DNA of 64,000 bases from a virus. The position numbers were made by a program, and so were the translations under genes. The notes beneath the pieces were generated by a model that searched no databases, had not been told where the DNA came from, and was given only the letters and a program-made list of their open reading frames with translations. Location: positions 1 to 64,000 of the IMG/VR virus record IMGVR_UViG_3300035660_000001; one strand, written 5' to 3'. Shown here in pieces: positions 46,328 through 54,054 of the stretch. Position 1 is the stretch's first letter. Each line of letters opens with the position of its first letter.

Positions 46328-46791
46328 ACGGCCTCCTCCTGTTGGTCGGACAGATCGGGGATGAGCTCCGGTTTCAGGCCCGGACTGTGAAGCGTTCAGA
46401 AGACGAGCCGGACAAGAGGGTTGCTGGATGGCCCAATGCCGCCCGGGTCCCGTCGAGGGTGGAGTCCAAGAGCGAGTTTGAAGAAATCCTCGAGATGCTT
46501 CAGGAGCTCGGGAAGTCCGGGGAGTTCGAATTTACGTCACGCTATGGAGACCTGGACGATATCCCGAGGACGATAGAATCCCTGAAGCTTCAAGGCCGTG
46601 CGAATCCAGCGAGAGTCGACAAGACCGCCCAGGACATCATCCAGCAATACAAGGCCTATGGTTTCCCGACCGACTTCTATGGAATTCAGGACATGCTCCG
46701 CGACGCCGACTGGCCGGACGATGCGATCGTCCACGTGTGGGAGCGGGTGCGGGAGCTCGGCAAGAAACAGGGCATTCACTTTGTGGAGTGA
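46324..46791 (+). CDS. Head-region protein with shared N-terminal helix
   Basis: A 155-residue protein opening MNGLLLLVGQIGDELRFQAR, hydrophobic/charged spacing as in the shared helix, ending in AR. The rest is helical with an arginine-rich segment (EDEPDKRVAGWPNAARVPSR) near residue 35. Its start overlaps the stop of the gene before it (ATGA-type). No catalytic motif. Confidence 0.62.
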   Translation: MNGLLLLVGQIGDELRFQARTVKRSEDEPDKRVAGWPNAARVPSRVESKSEFEEILEMLQELGKSGEFEFTSRYGDLDDIPRTIESLKLQGRANPARVDKTAQDIIQQYKAYGFPTDFYGIQDMLRDADWPDDAIVHVWERVRELGKKQGIHFVE

Positions 46792-46797
46792 GGAATT

Positions 46798-47184
46798 ATG
46801 AAAGACCTGCTCGGTTTGGTCAATGCCGCAATGCCATCTCTGGCTCCGATGTCTCCGGCCTCCCCGACGAAGGACGTGCCGGACGACGAGTCCCGGAGGC
46901 GGATGGAGAAGAGGGACAATGAGAAGAAGGATGCCGTCCGGTCGGGGCATCTAACCTCGTCCTTCACTTATGCGAAACCGGAAAGGCATTATGATGTCGA
47001 AGATCTCCGAGGAAATACGTCCGGCTACATCGGCGGGGCGAACGTAGCCCGGAAGGCCTCGGACGATGAGCTTATCCTGATCGCCCAGCTCAAGGACGAG
47101 GCCGCAGGCTTCGCTAACCATGCGAAGGAGTTCTCGGATCGGGCCGAGTCGATCATGAGAGACATCGAAAGAAGGAAGGGATGA
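46798..47184 (+). CDS. Head-region protein with shared N-terminal helix
   Basis: A 128-residue highly charged protein opening MKDLLGLVNAAMPSLAPMSP. A helical, low-complexity body follows (DDESRRRMEKRDNEKKD) and a C-terminal coiled-coil-like segment (LIAQLKDEAAGFANHAKEFS). GTGAGGAATT lies before the ATG. Overlaps the next gene (ATGA). Confidence 0.62.
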   Translation: MKDLLGLVNAAMPSLAPMSPASPTKDVPDDESRRRMEKRDNEKKDAVRSGHLTSSFTYAKPERHYDVEDLRGNTSGYIGGANVARKASDDELILIAQLKDEAAGFANHAKEFSDRAESIMRDIERRKG

Positions 47185-47411
47185 AAAACCTACTGAGTGC
47201 AGTCGAAGCCCTGCAGTCCAAGGTGGACGAAGCTGATTTTTTAAGAAAGGCGCAGGATGCCTTCGACAATACCGAAGCGGCGGCGGGCGGGCTCATTGGC
47301 CTTCAGGACCATTTCAAGAGGGACAGTAGCGTGAAGAGGGAGCTGGAGAGGGACGTCGAAGAACTCGATCGGATCGCCAAGTTCATTACCAAAATCGCGG
47401 GGGTGAATTGA
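47181..47411 (+). CDS. Small head-region protein with shared N-terminal helix
   Basis: A 76-residue all-helical protein opening MKNLLSAVEALQSKVDEADF. The whole chain could be one or two long helices (KRELERDVEELDRIAKFITK). AAGGAAGGG precedes the ATG, which overlaps the upstream stop. It ends one base before the next gene. Confidence 0.62.
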   Translation: MKNLLSAVEALQSKVDEADFLRKAQDAFDNTEAAAGGLIGLQDHFKRDSSVKRELERDVEELDRIAKFITKIAGVN

Positions 47412-47412
47412 G

Positions 47413-48291
47413 ATGGATAACTTGCTTCAAGCGGTCAAGAACGTAGCCTCCCAGGTGGGCCTGCAGTCTGCACGTGGTGGCGTAGACGATGACACCGCCC
47501 GGAGGTGGACGCATTCCTTCTACGCCCAGTTCGGCGGCATCACCTTCATAGTCATGAAGGACGAGAGCCCGTATGTGAAGATGGGCGATACCCTTACGGT
47601 CTCCACGGGCGGGGTTGTTCCGGAGGACATCACGGGGCCCAACAGCTACGTTTATCTTGAGCATGAGCTGGGGAGCGAAGAGCAGTGGGAGCAGTTTAAG
47701 ATCACGATCCCCGATCAGGAGAAATACTTCGCCCGCAAGACGGTCGGCAGGGATCAGTGGCAACTCCAATTCATAGCCGAGAACCTCAGTAAGGGAAAGT
47801 ATGTCATCGATGACGACCACCCCGACCGGATCAAACGGGAGTTCATCCAGTTTGTTGAGAGCATCGAAGAGCAGGACGACGATGACTTGGAGGACTCCCG
47901 GATCAGGCGTGGCCGGAGGCTGAACTCGGCCAGGGGTGACATTTGGCTGGACTCCGACGATGAGGTGAAGGCCCTCGGGAACTACGCTGAGGGATACGCC
48001 AAAGCCTTAACCGATCCGGAAATGGTCGATGCCATCAAGGATGCTTACGGCGAAGCCGTAGGCAAGCTTTCCGATGAGCTGATGCCTCCGTCGAAGGGTG
48101 ATATCGGATGGTCGGGTCTGGCCGACGTGTTCTACTATATCCTGAACCGTCAGACGGGAGGGGAGAATGGACAGCTCCGCAGGATCAAGGAGTTTCTCAA
48201 GGGTGAATTGGATGTCGCCAAGCAGATCGCCAAGAACCCGAGAAAAATGTTCGATGAAGCGGGCGGGATTATCAAGCCGAGGGGAGAATAG
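47413..48291 (+). CDS. Head-region protein with shared N-terminal helix
   Basis: A 292-residue protein, one of the larger in the series, opening MDNLLQAVKNVASQVGLQSAR. The central part is a beta domain (FGGITFIVMKDESPYVKMGD, ISGP-type turns), followed by a charged arginine-rich linker (DSRIRRGRRLNSARG) and helices. No enzyme motif is recognised. Possible ejected protein given its size and the common leader. Confidence 0.65.
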   Translation: MDNLLQAVKNVASQVGLQSARGGVDDDTARRWTHSFYAQFGGITFIVMKDESPYVKMGDTLTVSTGGVVPEDITGPNSYVYLEHELGSEEQWEQFKITIPDQEKYFARKTVGRDQWQLQFIAENLSKGKYVIDDDHPDRIKREFIQFVESIEEQDDDDLEDSRIRRGRRLNSARGDIWLDSDDEVKALGNYAEGYAKALTDPEMVDAIKDAYGEAVGKLSDELMPPSKGDIGWSGLADVFYYILNRQTGGENGQLRRIKEFLKGELDVAKQIAKNPRKMFDEAGGIIKPRGE

Positions 48292-48294
48292 GTC

Positions 48295-48645
48295 GTGAAT
48301 AAGGAATTCAACGAAGCCTTCGGACGGTTGGAGCAGATTCTCTTCCCCGGAGTAGCCGCAGAGAAGAAGGGCGAGTTTCCTGGGGTGGACGTTACCGATC
48401 CGGTAGCTTCCGCTGTAGCCCCCGTCGAGACCAAGCAGGTCGTCCAGTCTGCCGGGGAGCCCTTGTTCATGTGCCAGGAGTGCGGGAAGAAGTTCTACAC
48501 GACAGCTTCTGCCGAGCGGGCGACGAATAACGGTTGCCCGAAGTGCGGGGGTGTGGATATTGACACCTACGTCAAGAGCTCGAAAATCGGGCCGATGAAC
48601 GATCTGGTGGCGTCTCTGCGGTCAATCGAAAGGAGCCTCAGATGA
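48295..48645 (+). CDS. Head-region zinc-ribbon protein
   Basis: GTG start; 116 residues. The N-terminal MNKEFNEAFGRLEQILFPG is a weaker version of the shared helix. A zinc ribbon follows: MCQECGKKFY ... GCPKCGGVD. The C-terminus again has helix-like LVASLRSIERSL, reminiscent of the same motif placed at the other end. Overlaps the next gene (ATGA). Confidence 0.6.
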   Translation: MNKEFNEAFGRLEQILFPGVAAEKKGEFPGVDVTDPVASAVAPVETKQVVQSAGEPLFMCQECGKKFYTTASAERATNNGCPKCGGVDIDTYVKSSKIGPMNDLVASLRSIERSLR

Positions 48646-48911
48646 GAACCTTACTGGAAGCTATGCAGGCCGTCGAGACGGGACTAGTCTCCGCCCGGTC
48701 AACGGACACGTTGCGGGGAGACTTCGCCGTCCGGGCCGAGAAGTGCAAGGGCATCCTCGTCCAGGTCGACAAGCTCCTCGACCAGATTGAAAAGTATGAC
48801 CCCTACGGGGACATGATCGAGAACTTCGCCGATCCCGACGCGGACAGTAAGCGCGACCGGGTAACGACGAGGTTGATCGGCCAGATCAACGGAGACCTGG
48901 GACGTAAATGA
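48642..48911 (+). CDS. Small head-region protein with shared N-terminal helix
   Basis: An 89-residue helical protein whose MRTLLEAMQAVETGLVSAR is close to the consensus of the family. The body is a charged helix pair (KCKGILVQVDKLLDQIEKY). GAAAGGAGCC upstream. The next gene starts with nearly the same residues, and its DNA is still recognisably similar over the first 30 bases, so the two starts are recent copies. Confidence 0.66.
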   Translation: MRTLLEAMQAVETGLVSARSTDTLRGDFAVRAEKCKGILVQVDKLLDQIEKYDPYGDMIENFADPDADSKRDRVTTRLIGQINGDLGRK

Positions 48912-49264
48912 GAACCCTGCTGGAAGCAACCCGGGCGGTCGAGCGGGGTCTGGTGCTCTCGGCATTTCCGAGGCCCTCGGACTCGGAGCTACAGCGGAAG
49001 TGCGAGGAATATGCGAAGATGGCCGAACAGTTTCCAGAGTTTATGGACGAGGCTTACTTCGGGGAAGCCATCTTTAAATCCGAGCTGGGCAAGGATCACG
49101 ATGTGGCGATGGAGGTAGCGGAGATCTTCTGGTGGGCTCTCAGGGAAACGCCTCTAGGGAAGGGGCTCATGAGGAGAATAAACAGCCTTTCCAAGGAGAT
49201 GGCATCCTTCTGGCGGGATCTACAATCGAACGTCGCTAGCTGGCGGTCCAAGACAGGTCAATAA
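48908..49264 (+). CDS. Head-region protein with shared N-terminal helix
   Basis: A 118-residue protein opening MRTLLEATRAVERGLVLSAF, twin of the previous gene's opening, but with an unrelated helical body (CEEYAKMAEQFPEFMDEAYF ... VAEIFWWALRE). This is the clearest case of one leader attached to two different proteins. ATGA overlap at its start. Confidence 0.66.
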   Translation: MRTLLEATRAVERGLVLSAFPRPSDSELQRKCEEYAKMAEQFPEFMDEAYFGEAIFKSELGKDHDVAMEVAEIFWWALRETPLGKGLMRRINSLSKEMASFWRDLQSNVASWRSKTGQ

Positions 49265-49272
49265 GGAGAATC

Positions 49273-50223
49273 ATGAATACCCTTTTGGAATCTTTGGACT
49301 CCCTCCGCAAGATGCTCGTCCTCTCGAGGTTTGAGGACGACCTGGAACCCGAAGAGGAAGATGTCTTCATCCAGGACACCCGGGGTGGCGGGACGGAAGC
49401 GAACCAGGGCGGGAAGACGATCGCTACCTTGGATGACGACTGGGACAAGTTCTACAAGGACATCCTGGGCTGGATGAATAAGAGCAAGTTCTGGCCGACC
49501 GTCTGGGTGGTCAGCGATCACGGGAACACGGAGGTCGACACCGACTTCATCACCTACTCGAGGAAGCACGGGGGGATGAGGGCCGCCGGGGTCGAAGGCA
49601 TCTACTCGAAGGTCGGGCCCACCGGCGACCTCGAGAGCCCTTCCTACCGGGAGGTCGACCATGAGTTCATGCGGATCGAAACCATGAGCATCCCAGCTCT
49701 CCGGACCCGTATCACGAAGATAGGGAAGCCGGAGAAGATGTATGCCTTTATCTACGCCCTCGAGAAGCAGGTCGACATCTACGGGGCAAATAGCCCGCAG
49801 GGTCAGGACTACAAAGAGCTGGCGGACTCAGCCCGGAACTACCTGAAGATCTGGGGCTACGACACGAGGGGCCGGGTCATGTCCGAGAAGCTCACCAACG
49901 CCGGGGAGGACCCGACGGCTACTCACAAGGAAGAGCTCTACACCCTGGCCGGGTTGATGACGGGGGCCGTCATGCCAGGCGATCTCCGGCAGGATATCCT
50001 CTCTGTGATCAAGGAGAAGGTGTGGCCGGAGATCGATGAGAAGGCCCGGATGATCAACAAGAGTAACCCGAAGGATTTGGCCCGGATAGCCGGAGACGCA
50101 TTCGAAGAGACGATGGGAGGAAGAACGTCGGCTTCCGGGGAGCTCGGCAACGCCCTTCGGTCCATCCAGGATGCCGTCGATGAAGTGTGGCATGCTCTCG
50201 CAAGAGAATGGGGGAAGAAGTGA
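49273..50223 (+). CDS. Large head-region protein with shared N-terminal helix
   Basis: A 316-residue protein opening MNTLLESLDSLRKMLVLSRF, followed by an acidic linker (EDDLEPEEEDVF). The body has a beta-containing domain (FWPTVWVVSDHGNTEVDTDF) and a long helical C-terminus. HGNTEVDTDF contains H and D residues that could suggest an enzyme, but no family is recognised. AAGGAGAATC upstream. Confidence 0.65.
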   Translation: MNTLLESLDSLRKMLVLSRFEDDLEPEEEDVFIQDTRGGGTEANQGGKTIATLDDDWDKFYKDILGWMNKSKFWPTVWVVSDHGNTEVDTDFITYSRKHGGMRAAGVEGIYSKVGPTGDLESPSYREVDHEFMRIETMSIPALRTRITKIGKPEKMYAFIYALEKQVDIYGANSPQGQDYKELADSARNYLKIWGYDTRGRVMSEKLTNAGEDPTATHKEELYTLAGLMTGAVMPGDLRQDILSVIKEKVWPEIDEKARMINKSNPKDLARIAGDAFEETMGGRTSASGELGNALRSIQDAVDEVWHALAREWGKK

Positions 50224-50576
50224 TGGAGAATTTCAAAGAATCGGCTGACTGGCTGGGCGTTCTCTGCGGGGAGAGCGACGGGACGGAGATCGGGGACAAG
50301 CTGATGTCCGTCCGGGGTGGTGAGCCTGCGGCCTTTATGGACGACCAGGACCAGGAGAAGCTCGGAGAGACAATCAAGTGGGGCAAGGCCTCCGAGCAGT
50401 TCTTGGCGGAGCTGGCGAGCAACATCCGGTATGCCATAGCGTCCTACGATCCCAAGCACAAGTCGGAGATGGAGGATGTCGTGAGGCTTCTGCAGAAGGC
50501 CGCGACCGCTGGGGAGGAAATGTCGCATCAGGTCAAGAAGGCCGTGGAAATTCTCGAGAACAGGGACTGGGCTTAG
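50223..50576 (+). CDS. Head-region protein, LCGE-type N-terminus
   Basis: ATG 50223 (TGATG overlap) is preferred over a longer in-frame option in the previous gene. The 117-residue protein opens MENFKESADWLGVLCGESDG, sharing the LCGE core with three genes at 51085, 52266 and 52565. The body is helical and acidic (LAELASNIRYAIASYDPKHK). Probable member of the same set of head proteins. Confidence 0.62.
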   Translation: MENFKESADWLGVLCGESDGTEIGDKLMSVRGGEPAAFMDDQDQEKLGETIKWGKASEQFLAELASNIRYAIASYDPKHKSEMEDVVRLLQKAATAGEEMSHQVKKAVEILENRDWA

Positions 50577-50584
50577 GAGGGATC

Positions 50585-50887
50585 ATGAGAGATCAGGTGA
50601 TCAAAGCCCTGCAGGCGCTCGAGGCCACGATGAAGAAGGAGAGCAACATCATCGAATGGGTTTCCACTACCCTGCACAATGATGAGGCGTCATCGGATTC
50701 CGAGATGGCAGACCATTTCAAGAAAGAAGGTAAGGTCTCCAACGAGACGGCCTGGGATTTTGTCAGGCTCCGACAGAAGGCACTGAAGGGCCGCGATGTC
50801 ACTTCCGAGATCGCACAGATCCTCGAGAGGGGGGGGTTGGCCGATGGGGAGCTCTCGAGAGGGGAAGCCGTTGGAGAGTGGTCTTAG
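50585..50887 (+). CDS. Head-region helical protein, weak shared N-terminus
   Basis: TAGGAGGG precedes ATG 50585. The 100-residue protein opens MRDQVIKALQALEATMKKES, helical with similar hydrophobic spacing but without the LL at 4-5. The rest is charged and helical (FVRLRQKALKGRDVTSEIAQ). A -frame alternative is ruled out by the start site. Confidence 0.6.
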   Translation: MRDQVIKALQALEATMKKESNIIEWVSTTLHNDEASSDSEMADHFKKEGKVSNETAWDFVRLRQKALKGRDVTSEIAQILERGGLADGELSRGEAVGEWS

Positions 50888-50903
50888 GAACACGAAGGTT
50901 CTC

Positions 50904-51083
50904 ATGAAGACCCTGATGGACGATCGGAGCAAGCCGAACCTGCAGTATGTGGAGGAGACCCTTTCAGACGGATCGAAGGCCTATAATATCATCGTCGGGG
51001 CTTTTGAATATGCCGCCAAAGACCGGGACGATGCGGATGCGGTCTACGAGGCGATCTACACCGCCGTGGGCGAGAAAGGATAG
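50904..51083 (+). CDS. Small head-region protein
   Basis: ATG 50904 with GAAGG upstream gives 59 residues: MKTLMDDRSKPNLQYVEETL, a short opening with only part of the shared helix, then a strand-helix (NIIVGAFEYAAKDRDDADAV). A longer form from ATG 50844 is possible because GAGAGGGGGG lies before it, but would overlap the previous gene in another frame. Confidence 0.52.
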   Translation: MKTLMDDRSKPNLQYVEETLSDGSKAYNIIVGAFEYAAKDRDDADAVYEAIYTAVGEKG

Positions 51084-51084
51084 C

Positions 51085-51459
51085 ATGAGCCAAGAGAATA
51101 AAGCCGTTTTAATCCTTGCCGAGCTTTGCGGAGAACCGATCGCGTCCGCAGGGCCCCGGGTCTTGGGCTACAAAGGCGTGGATCCCGCCGTCCTTCAGAA
51201 GACTGCCCTTCAGATAGCGAACGGGGGCGTTCTGGGTGATTCCCGGAAGCTCTTCGAGTATGTGCTGAAGTTCGTCAAGGATGCGGTCGGCCATTCCGGG
51301 GATGCCAAAGCCACTGCCGAGATCAATGACGTGCTCTTCCAGTACCTGCGGGACAATTCCGACTGCAAAGAGGGCATGGGATTGATCACGAATAAATTGC
51401 AGGAGGTCGTCCGTGAGATCGCAGAGAGCGACGACCCATTCGGTTTAAAGGGGACGTGA
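51085..51459 (+). CDS. Head-region protein, ELCGE-type N-terminus
   Basis: A 124-residue protein opening MSQENKAVLILAELCGEPIA, the second variant of shared N-terminus (KAV-LL-ELCGEP). A helical body follows (LQKTALQIANGGVLGDSRKL). It ends SDDPFGLKGT, reminiscent of the FGIRG tails at 31259-33120. The stop overlaps the next GTG. Confidence 0.63.
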   Translation: MSQENKAVLILAELCGEPIASAGPRVLGYKGVDPAVLQKTALQIANGGVLGDSRKLFEYVLKFVKDAVGHSGDAKATAEINDVLFQYLRDNSDCKEGMGLITNKLQEVVREIAESDDPFGLKGT

Positions 51460-52085
51460 GAGACTTGCTCGAAGCTGTTCGAACCCTATCCAGCGGGATC
51501 TTCCTGGGGCTCTATCTCGATCCCAACCGGGAGAAGGAGTTTCAGGACCTCGAGCCGTCTACGCAGTTTATGATGATGGAGCTCTTCCGAAGGGATCGGG
51601 TCTACGGGGACTACGATCGGAACGTGAAGCCGGACTTCCGGAGCCGCTTGTCGGACTACGGGATCCAATGCGAGGACGTCCTCTGGGTGAGCCCGAAGAT
51701 GAGCTGGAAGGATGAAGAGGGAGACAGCCCGGACTACTACTTCAGGCCCGAGCGCCTCGTTCTCAAGAACGCAGTGGTCAAGGACGTCAGGCTCTTTCTC
51801 AAGGAGGCCGGGGCGAATCCGAACGATCCAGAGGTCCAGAAAGCACTGAACGATCGTCGGTCTCCGGTGAGCATCTCATTCTCGACCCGGGGCTACGCCT
51901 GTGTTCCCCCGACGATCGGCGGGGCCGACCTGACGGAATTCATCCAGGGGGTCGTAGAGGAACTGCTCGGGACCCTGCAGGACGAGTACGGGGATATGAT
52001 TGCCAACAACGACGTGGCCGATATTCTGGTGGACGGGGATACCTGGAAACAATACGCCCGGCAGGTGGGGTTGAAGGCCGCATGA
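51456..52085 (+). CDS. Head-region protein with shared N-terminal helix
   Basis: GTG start overlapping the previous stop. The 209-residue protein opens MRDLLEAVRTLSSGIFLGLY. The body is mixed alpha/beta and strongly charged (FFRR-type DRVYGDYDRNVKPDFRSRLS) with no recognised motif. Its TGA overlaps the next ATG (ATGA). Confidence 0.65.
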   Translation: MRDLLEAVRTLSSGIFLGLYLDPNREKEFQDLEPSTQFMMMELFRRDRVYGDYDRNVKPDFRSRLSDYGIQCEDVLWVSPKMSWKDEEGDSPDYYFRPERLVLKNAVVKDVRLFLKEAGANPNDPEVQKALNDRRSPVSISFSTRGYACVPPTIGGADLTEFIQGVVEELLGTLQDEYGDMIANNDVADILVDGDTWKQYARQVGLKAA

Positions 52086-52264
52086 AGGAATTATTGAACG
52101 CCATTACCGATCTCTCGCAGAATCTCAAGCTCGTGAACGTCTCCCCTCCGGGCTGGGGCGGGACCGTCCGGGCGATGAAGAAGCATAAGGACATCGACAA
52201 TCCCTTCGCCCTCGGCTGGTGGATGAAGAACCGGGGCGACAAACCGCACCACAAGGAGGACTGA
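52082..52264 (+). CDS. 60-residue head-region protein with NPFALGWWMK motif
   Basis: Opens MKELLNAITDLSQNLKLVN (shared helix). It then carries KKHKDIDNPFALGWWMKNRG, which resembles a short conserved block (H-x-x-I-x-NP-[WF]-AL-x-W-x-MK) that I recall from other phage head-region proteins. The same leader on so short a protein suggests that the C-terminal block is the functional cargo. ATGA overlap at its start. Confidence 0.65.
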   Translation: MKELLNAITDLSQNLKLVNVSPPGWGGTVRAMKKHKDIDNPFALGWWMKNRGDKPHHKED

Positions 52265-52265
52265 C

Positions 52266-52550
52266 ATGAAAAAGGAAACTCGAGCCGTTCAGCTTCTGTC
52301 AGAACTTTGTGGCGAGGGTCAACCCTTGTCGAGCGTCCGGATGGGCAAGGTCGAGTTCGAAGCCTCGCCGGACAACAAGACCGTCGACATTATTTCCCGA
52401 TTTATCAAGGAACTCACCCAATACGGCTGGGTCATTGTAGATGGGGTCGTGCAGGATGCCGGAACGACGACCCTCGGTCATGATGGCACGAAGCGCGCCG
52501 TGCTGGGGATCACCATCAGCATTGTCAGGCCGAGCGATACCACGATTTAA
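52266..52550 (+). CDS. Head-region protein, ELCGE-type N-terminus
   Basis: A 94-residue protein opening MKKETRAVQLLSELCGEGQP, nearly the same as the next gene's start. A beta-rich domain follows (TVDIISRFIKELTQYGWVIV ... RAVLGITISIVRPSD), suggesting a compact two-layer fold. It is in frame with a good ACAAGGAGG region upstream. Not recognised. Confidence 0.63.
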   Translation: MKKETRAVQLLSELCGEGQPLSSVRMGKVEFEASPDNKTVDIISRFIKELTQYGWVIVDGVVQDAGTTTLGHDGTKRAVLGITISIVRPSDTTI

Positions 52551-52564
52551 AGGAGGATAGTGAC

Positions 52565-53005
52565 ATGAATAGAGAAACTCGTGCCGTCCAGCTTCTGTCC
52601 TCGATGTGCGGGGAGCCGCTCCTTGACGCCCGGGGGACGTCGGTCTGGGATGTCAAGAACAAGCTCTCCACGAGGGACTTCCTGAAGGCTGGCCGTTACA
52701 TCTCGGGAGGGTTCGGATTTTGGGCCCATTCTGCTCTCGCTACGAACCCCGAGCTGGCCGATGCGTGGATCGAAGCCCTCCGGCAGAAGGGCTACTCCGA
52801 TCTCGAGATCGTTCTCTACGGGGACTTCAAGGACGGAAGGATGATCGGGGACGAGCTGGAACCCGACGACATGACCAAAGAGAAGGCTATCCAGATCATC
52901 AAGAAGCGGTCGATCAGCCCGAAGGAAGTTCGTCGGATCGCAGAGGGCGAGGGAACTTACCAGAACGCTCTCGAGGATCCCGACTTCACGAAGTTCTTCG
53001 TGTAG
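52565..53005 (+). CDS. Head-region protein, ELCGE-type N-terminus
   Basis: A 146-residue protein opening MNRETRAVQLLSSMCGEPLL, close to the preceding gene's opening but with an unrelated helical body (DFLKAGRYISGGFGFWAHSA ... ISPKEVRRIAEGEG). AAAGGAGGA upstream. This is a second example of one leader with different bodies. Function unknown. Confidence 0.64.
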   Translation: MNRETRAVQLLSSMCGEPLLDARGTSVWDVKNKLSTRDFLKAGRYISGGFGFWAHSALATNPELADAWIEALRQKGYSDLEIVLYGDFKDGRMIGDELEPDDMTKEKAIQIIKKRSISPKEVRRIAEGEGTYQNALEDPDFTKFFV

Positions 53006-53008
53006 ACC

Positions 53009-53440
53009 ATGAGAGCCTTACTCGAATCCATCCGATCCCTTGCCGGGCTCTTCTCGGTAGGACAGGGTTCGGCTGGGAGAGTCAGGACGCCGGACGACCT
53101 CGGGGAGTCCCCGTTCTACGCCCGGCTGAAGGATACGCCACAGCGGGACAAGAAGCTGGCGACCGATCTCATGAAGATCGACGAGGACATCTGGCGGAGC
53201 AAGGGTTGGGATGACGCCTCGGGTCCCTGGGGGAACTGGGATGACTACAAAGAGAATGTCGAGGTTGCCGTCCGGAGGATCGGGATCCGACCGGGCACTC
53301 TCTCGGAGCGGGTGTGGGAGATCCTCGAGAACGAGAACTACCATTCGATCAACGGGGCCCTCGATGACCTCGCGATGTATAAGGTCAAGCACTACACTGA
53401 CGCCCAGATCAAGAAGCTGTTTCGGAGCAAATCCCAATGA
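53009..53440 (+). CDS. Head-region protein with shared N-terminal helix
   Basis: A 143-residue protein opening MRALLESIRSLAGLFSVGQ, then a glycine/serine linker (GSAGR). The body is helical and charged (WDDYKENVEVAVRRIG ... YKVKHYTDAQIKKLFRSKS), with a basic end. It starts three bases after the previous stop and has no separate strong ribosome site. Confidence 0.64.
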   Translation: MRALLESIRSLAGLFSVGQGSAGRVRTPDDLGESPFYARLKDTPQRDKKLATDLMKIDEDIWRSKGWDDASGPWGNWDDYKENVEVAVRRIGIRPGTLSERVWEILENENYHSINGALDDLAMYKVKHYTDAQIKKLFRSKSQ

Positions 53441-53449
53441 GGGGGTGCT

Positions 53450-53725
53450 ATGGACATAACACCGGAGGAAGCAAGGGTCGTTCAGAAGGTCGAGCATTAC
53501 CTTCGGGGTATCGACTATCACAACATCGTGGGGATGCTCTCCGGAGGGATTTCCAACGATCTCAGGTTCGCCGGGGTTGATCAGAAGGTGAGCGCGAAAT
53601 TATCCCATCGGTTGGTAGCACTTATAGACGTGCAGTACCTGGAAGGGACCCGGCAGAAGCTCCATGATCTGTCGAATAACCAGGCCCTGCTTCTGGACCT
53701 CGTTCGGGCCTCAATGACGGCATAG
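53450..53725 (+). CDS. Small helical protein in the head-protein series
   Basis: A 91-residue protein starting MDITPEEARVVQKVEHYLRG, so it lacks the common leader although its neighbours have it. All-helical, slightly basic (LSNNQALLLDLVRASM). GAGGGGGTGCT lies before the ATG. It may be an assembly factor rather than cargo. Not recognised. Confidence 0.58.
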   Translation: MDITPEEARVVQKVEHYLRGIDYHNIVGMLSGGISNDLRFAGVDQKVSAKLSHRLVALIDVQYLEGTRQKLHDLSNNQALLLDLVRASMTA

Positions 53726-53733
53726 GAGGACTT

Positions 53734-54051
53734 ATGAAGGAACTTCTCTTGGCGGTAACCTCGATTGATCAGATGGTTGGAGGGGCAAGGTTTCTCGGGT
53801 ATCCCGTGAAGGAGAAGCCGGTCCAGAGTGCCGTGGACGTTAACTCTATCTTGCGGTGGCTCGCCTCTCCCGACTCCGTGAAGATATGGATCGCCTCGGG
53901 GATCGGCTATCATCTCGAGGGCGTGGATGAGCTCCGTGGAAAGTCGAGACGGATCGGGGATCGGGTTGCAGAGAAGATTCCCCGTTCGGACATCCAGGCG
54001 ATTGCCGATGCCGTGAAGGACATACTACCCGATGTGATAGAAAGGGTGTAG
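53734..54051 (+). CDS. Head-region protein with shared N-terminal helix
   Basis: TAGGAGGAC precedes the ATG. The 105-residue protein opens MKELLLAVTSIDQMVGGARF. The body is helical (SILRWLASPDSVKIWIASG, then VADKIP-like basic end). The leader ends in AR like several others. Candidate internal head protein. Confidence 0.63.
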   Translation: MKELLLAVTSIDQMVGGARFLGYPVKEKPVQSAVDVNSILRWLASPDSVKIWIASGIGYHLEGVDELRGKSRRIGDRVAEKIPRSDIQAIADAVKDILPDVIERV

Positions 54052-54054
54052 AGG

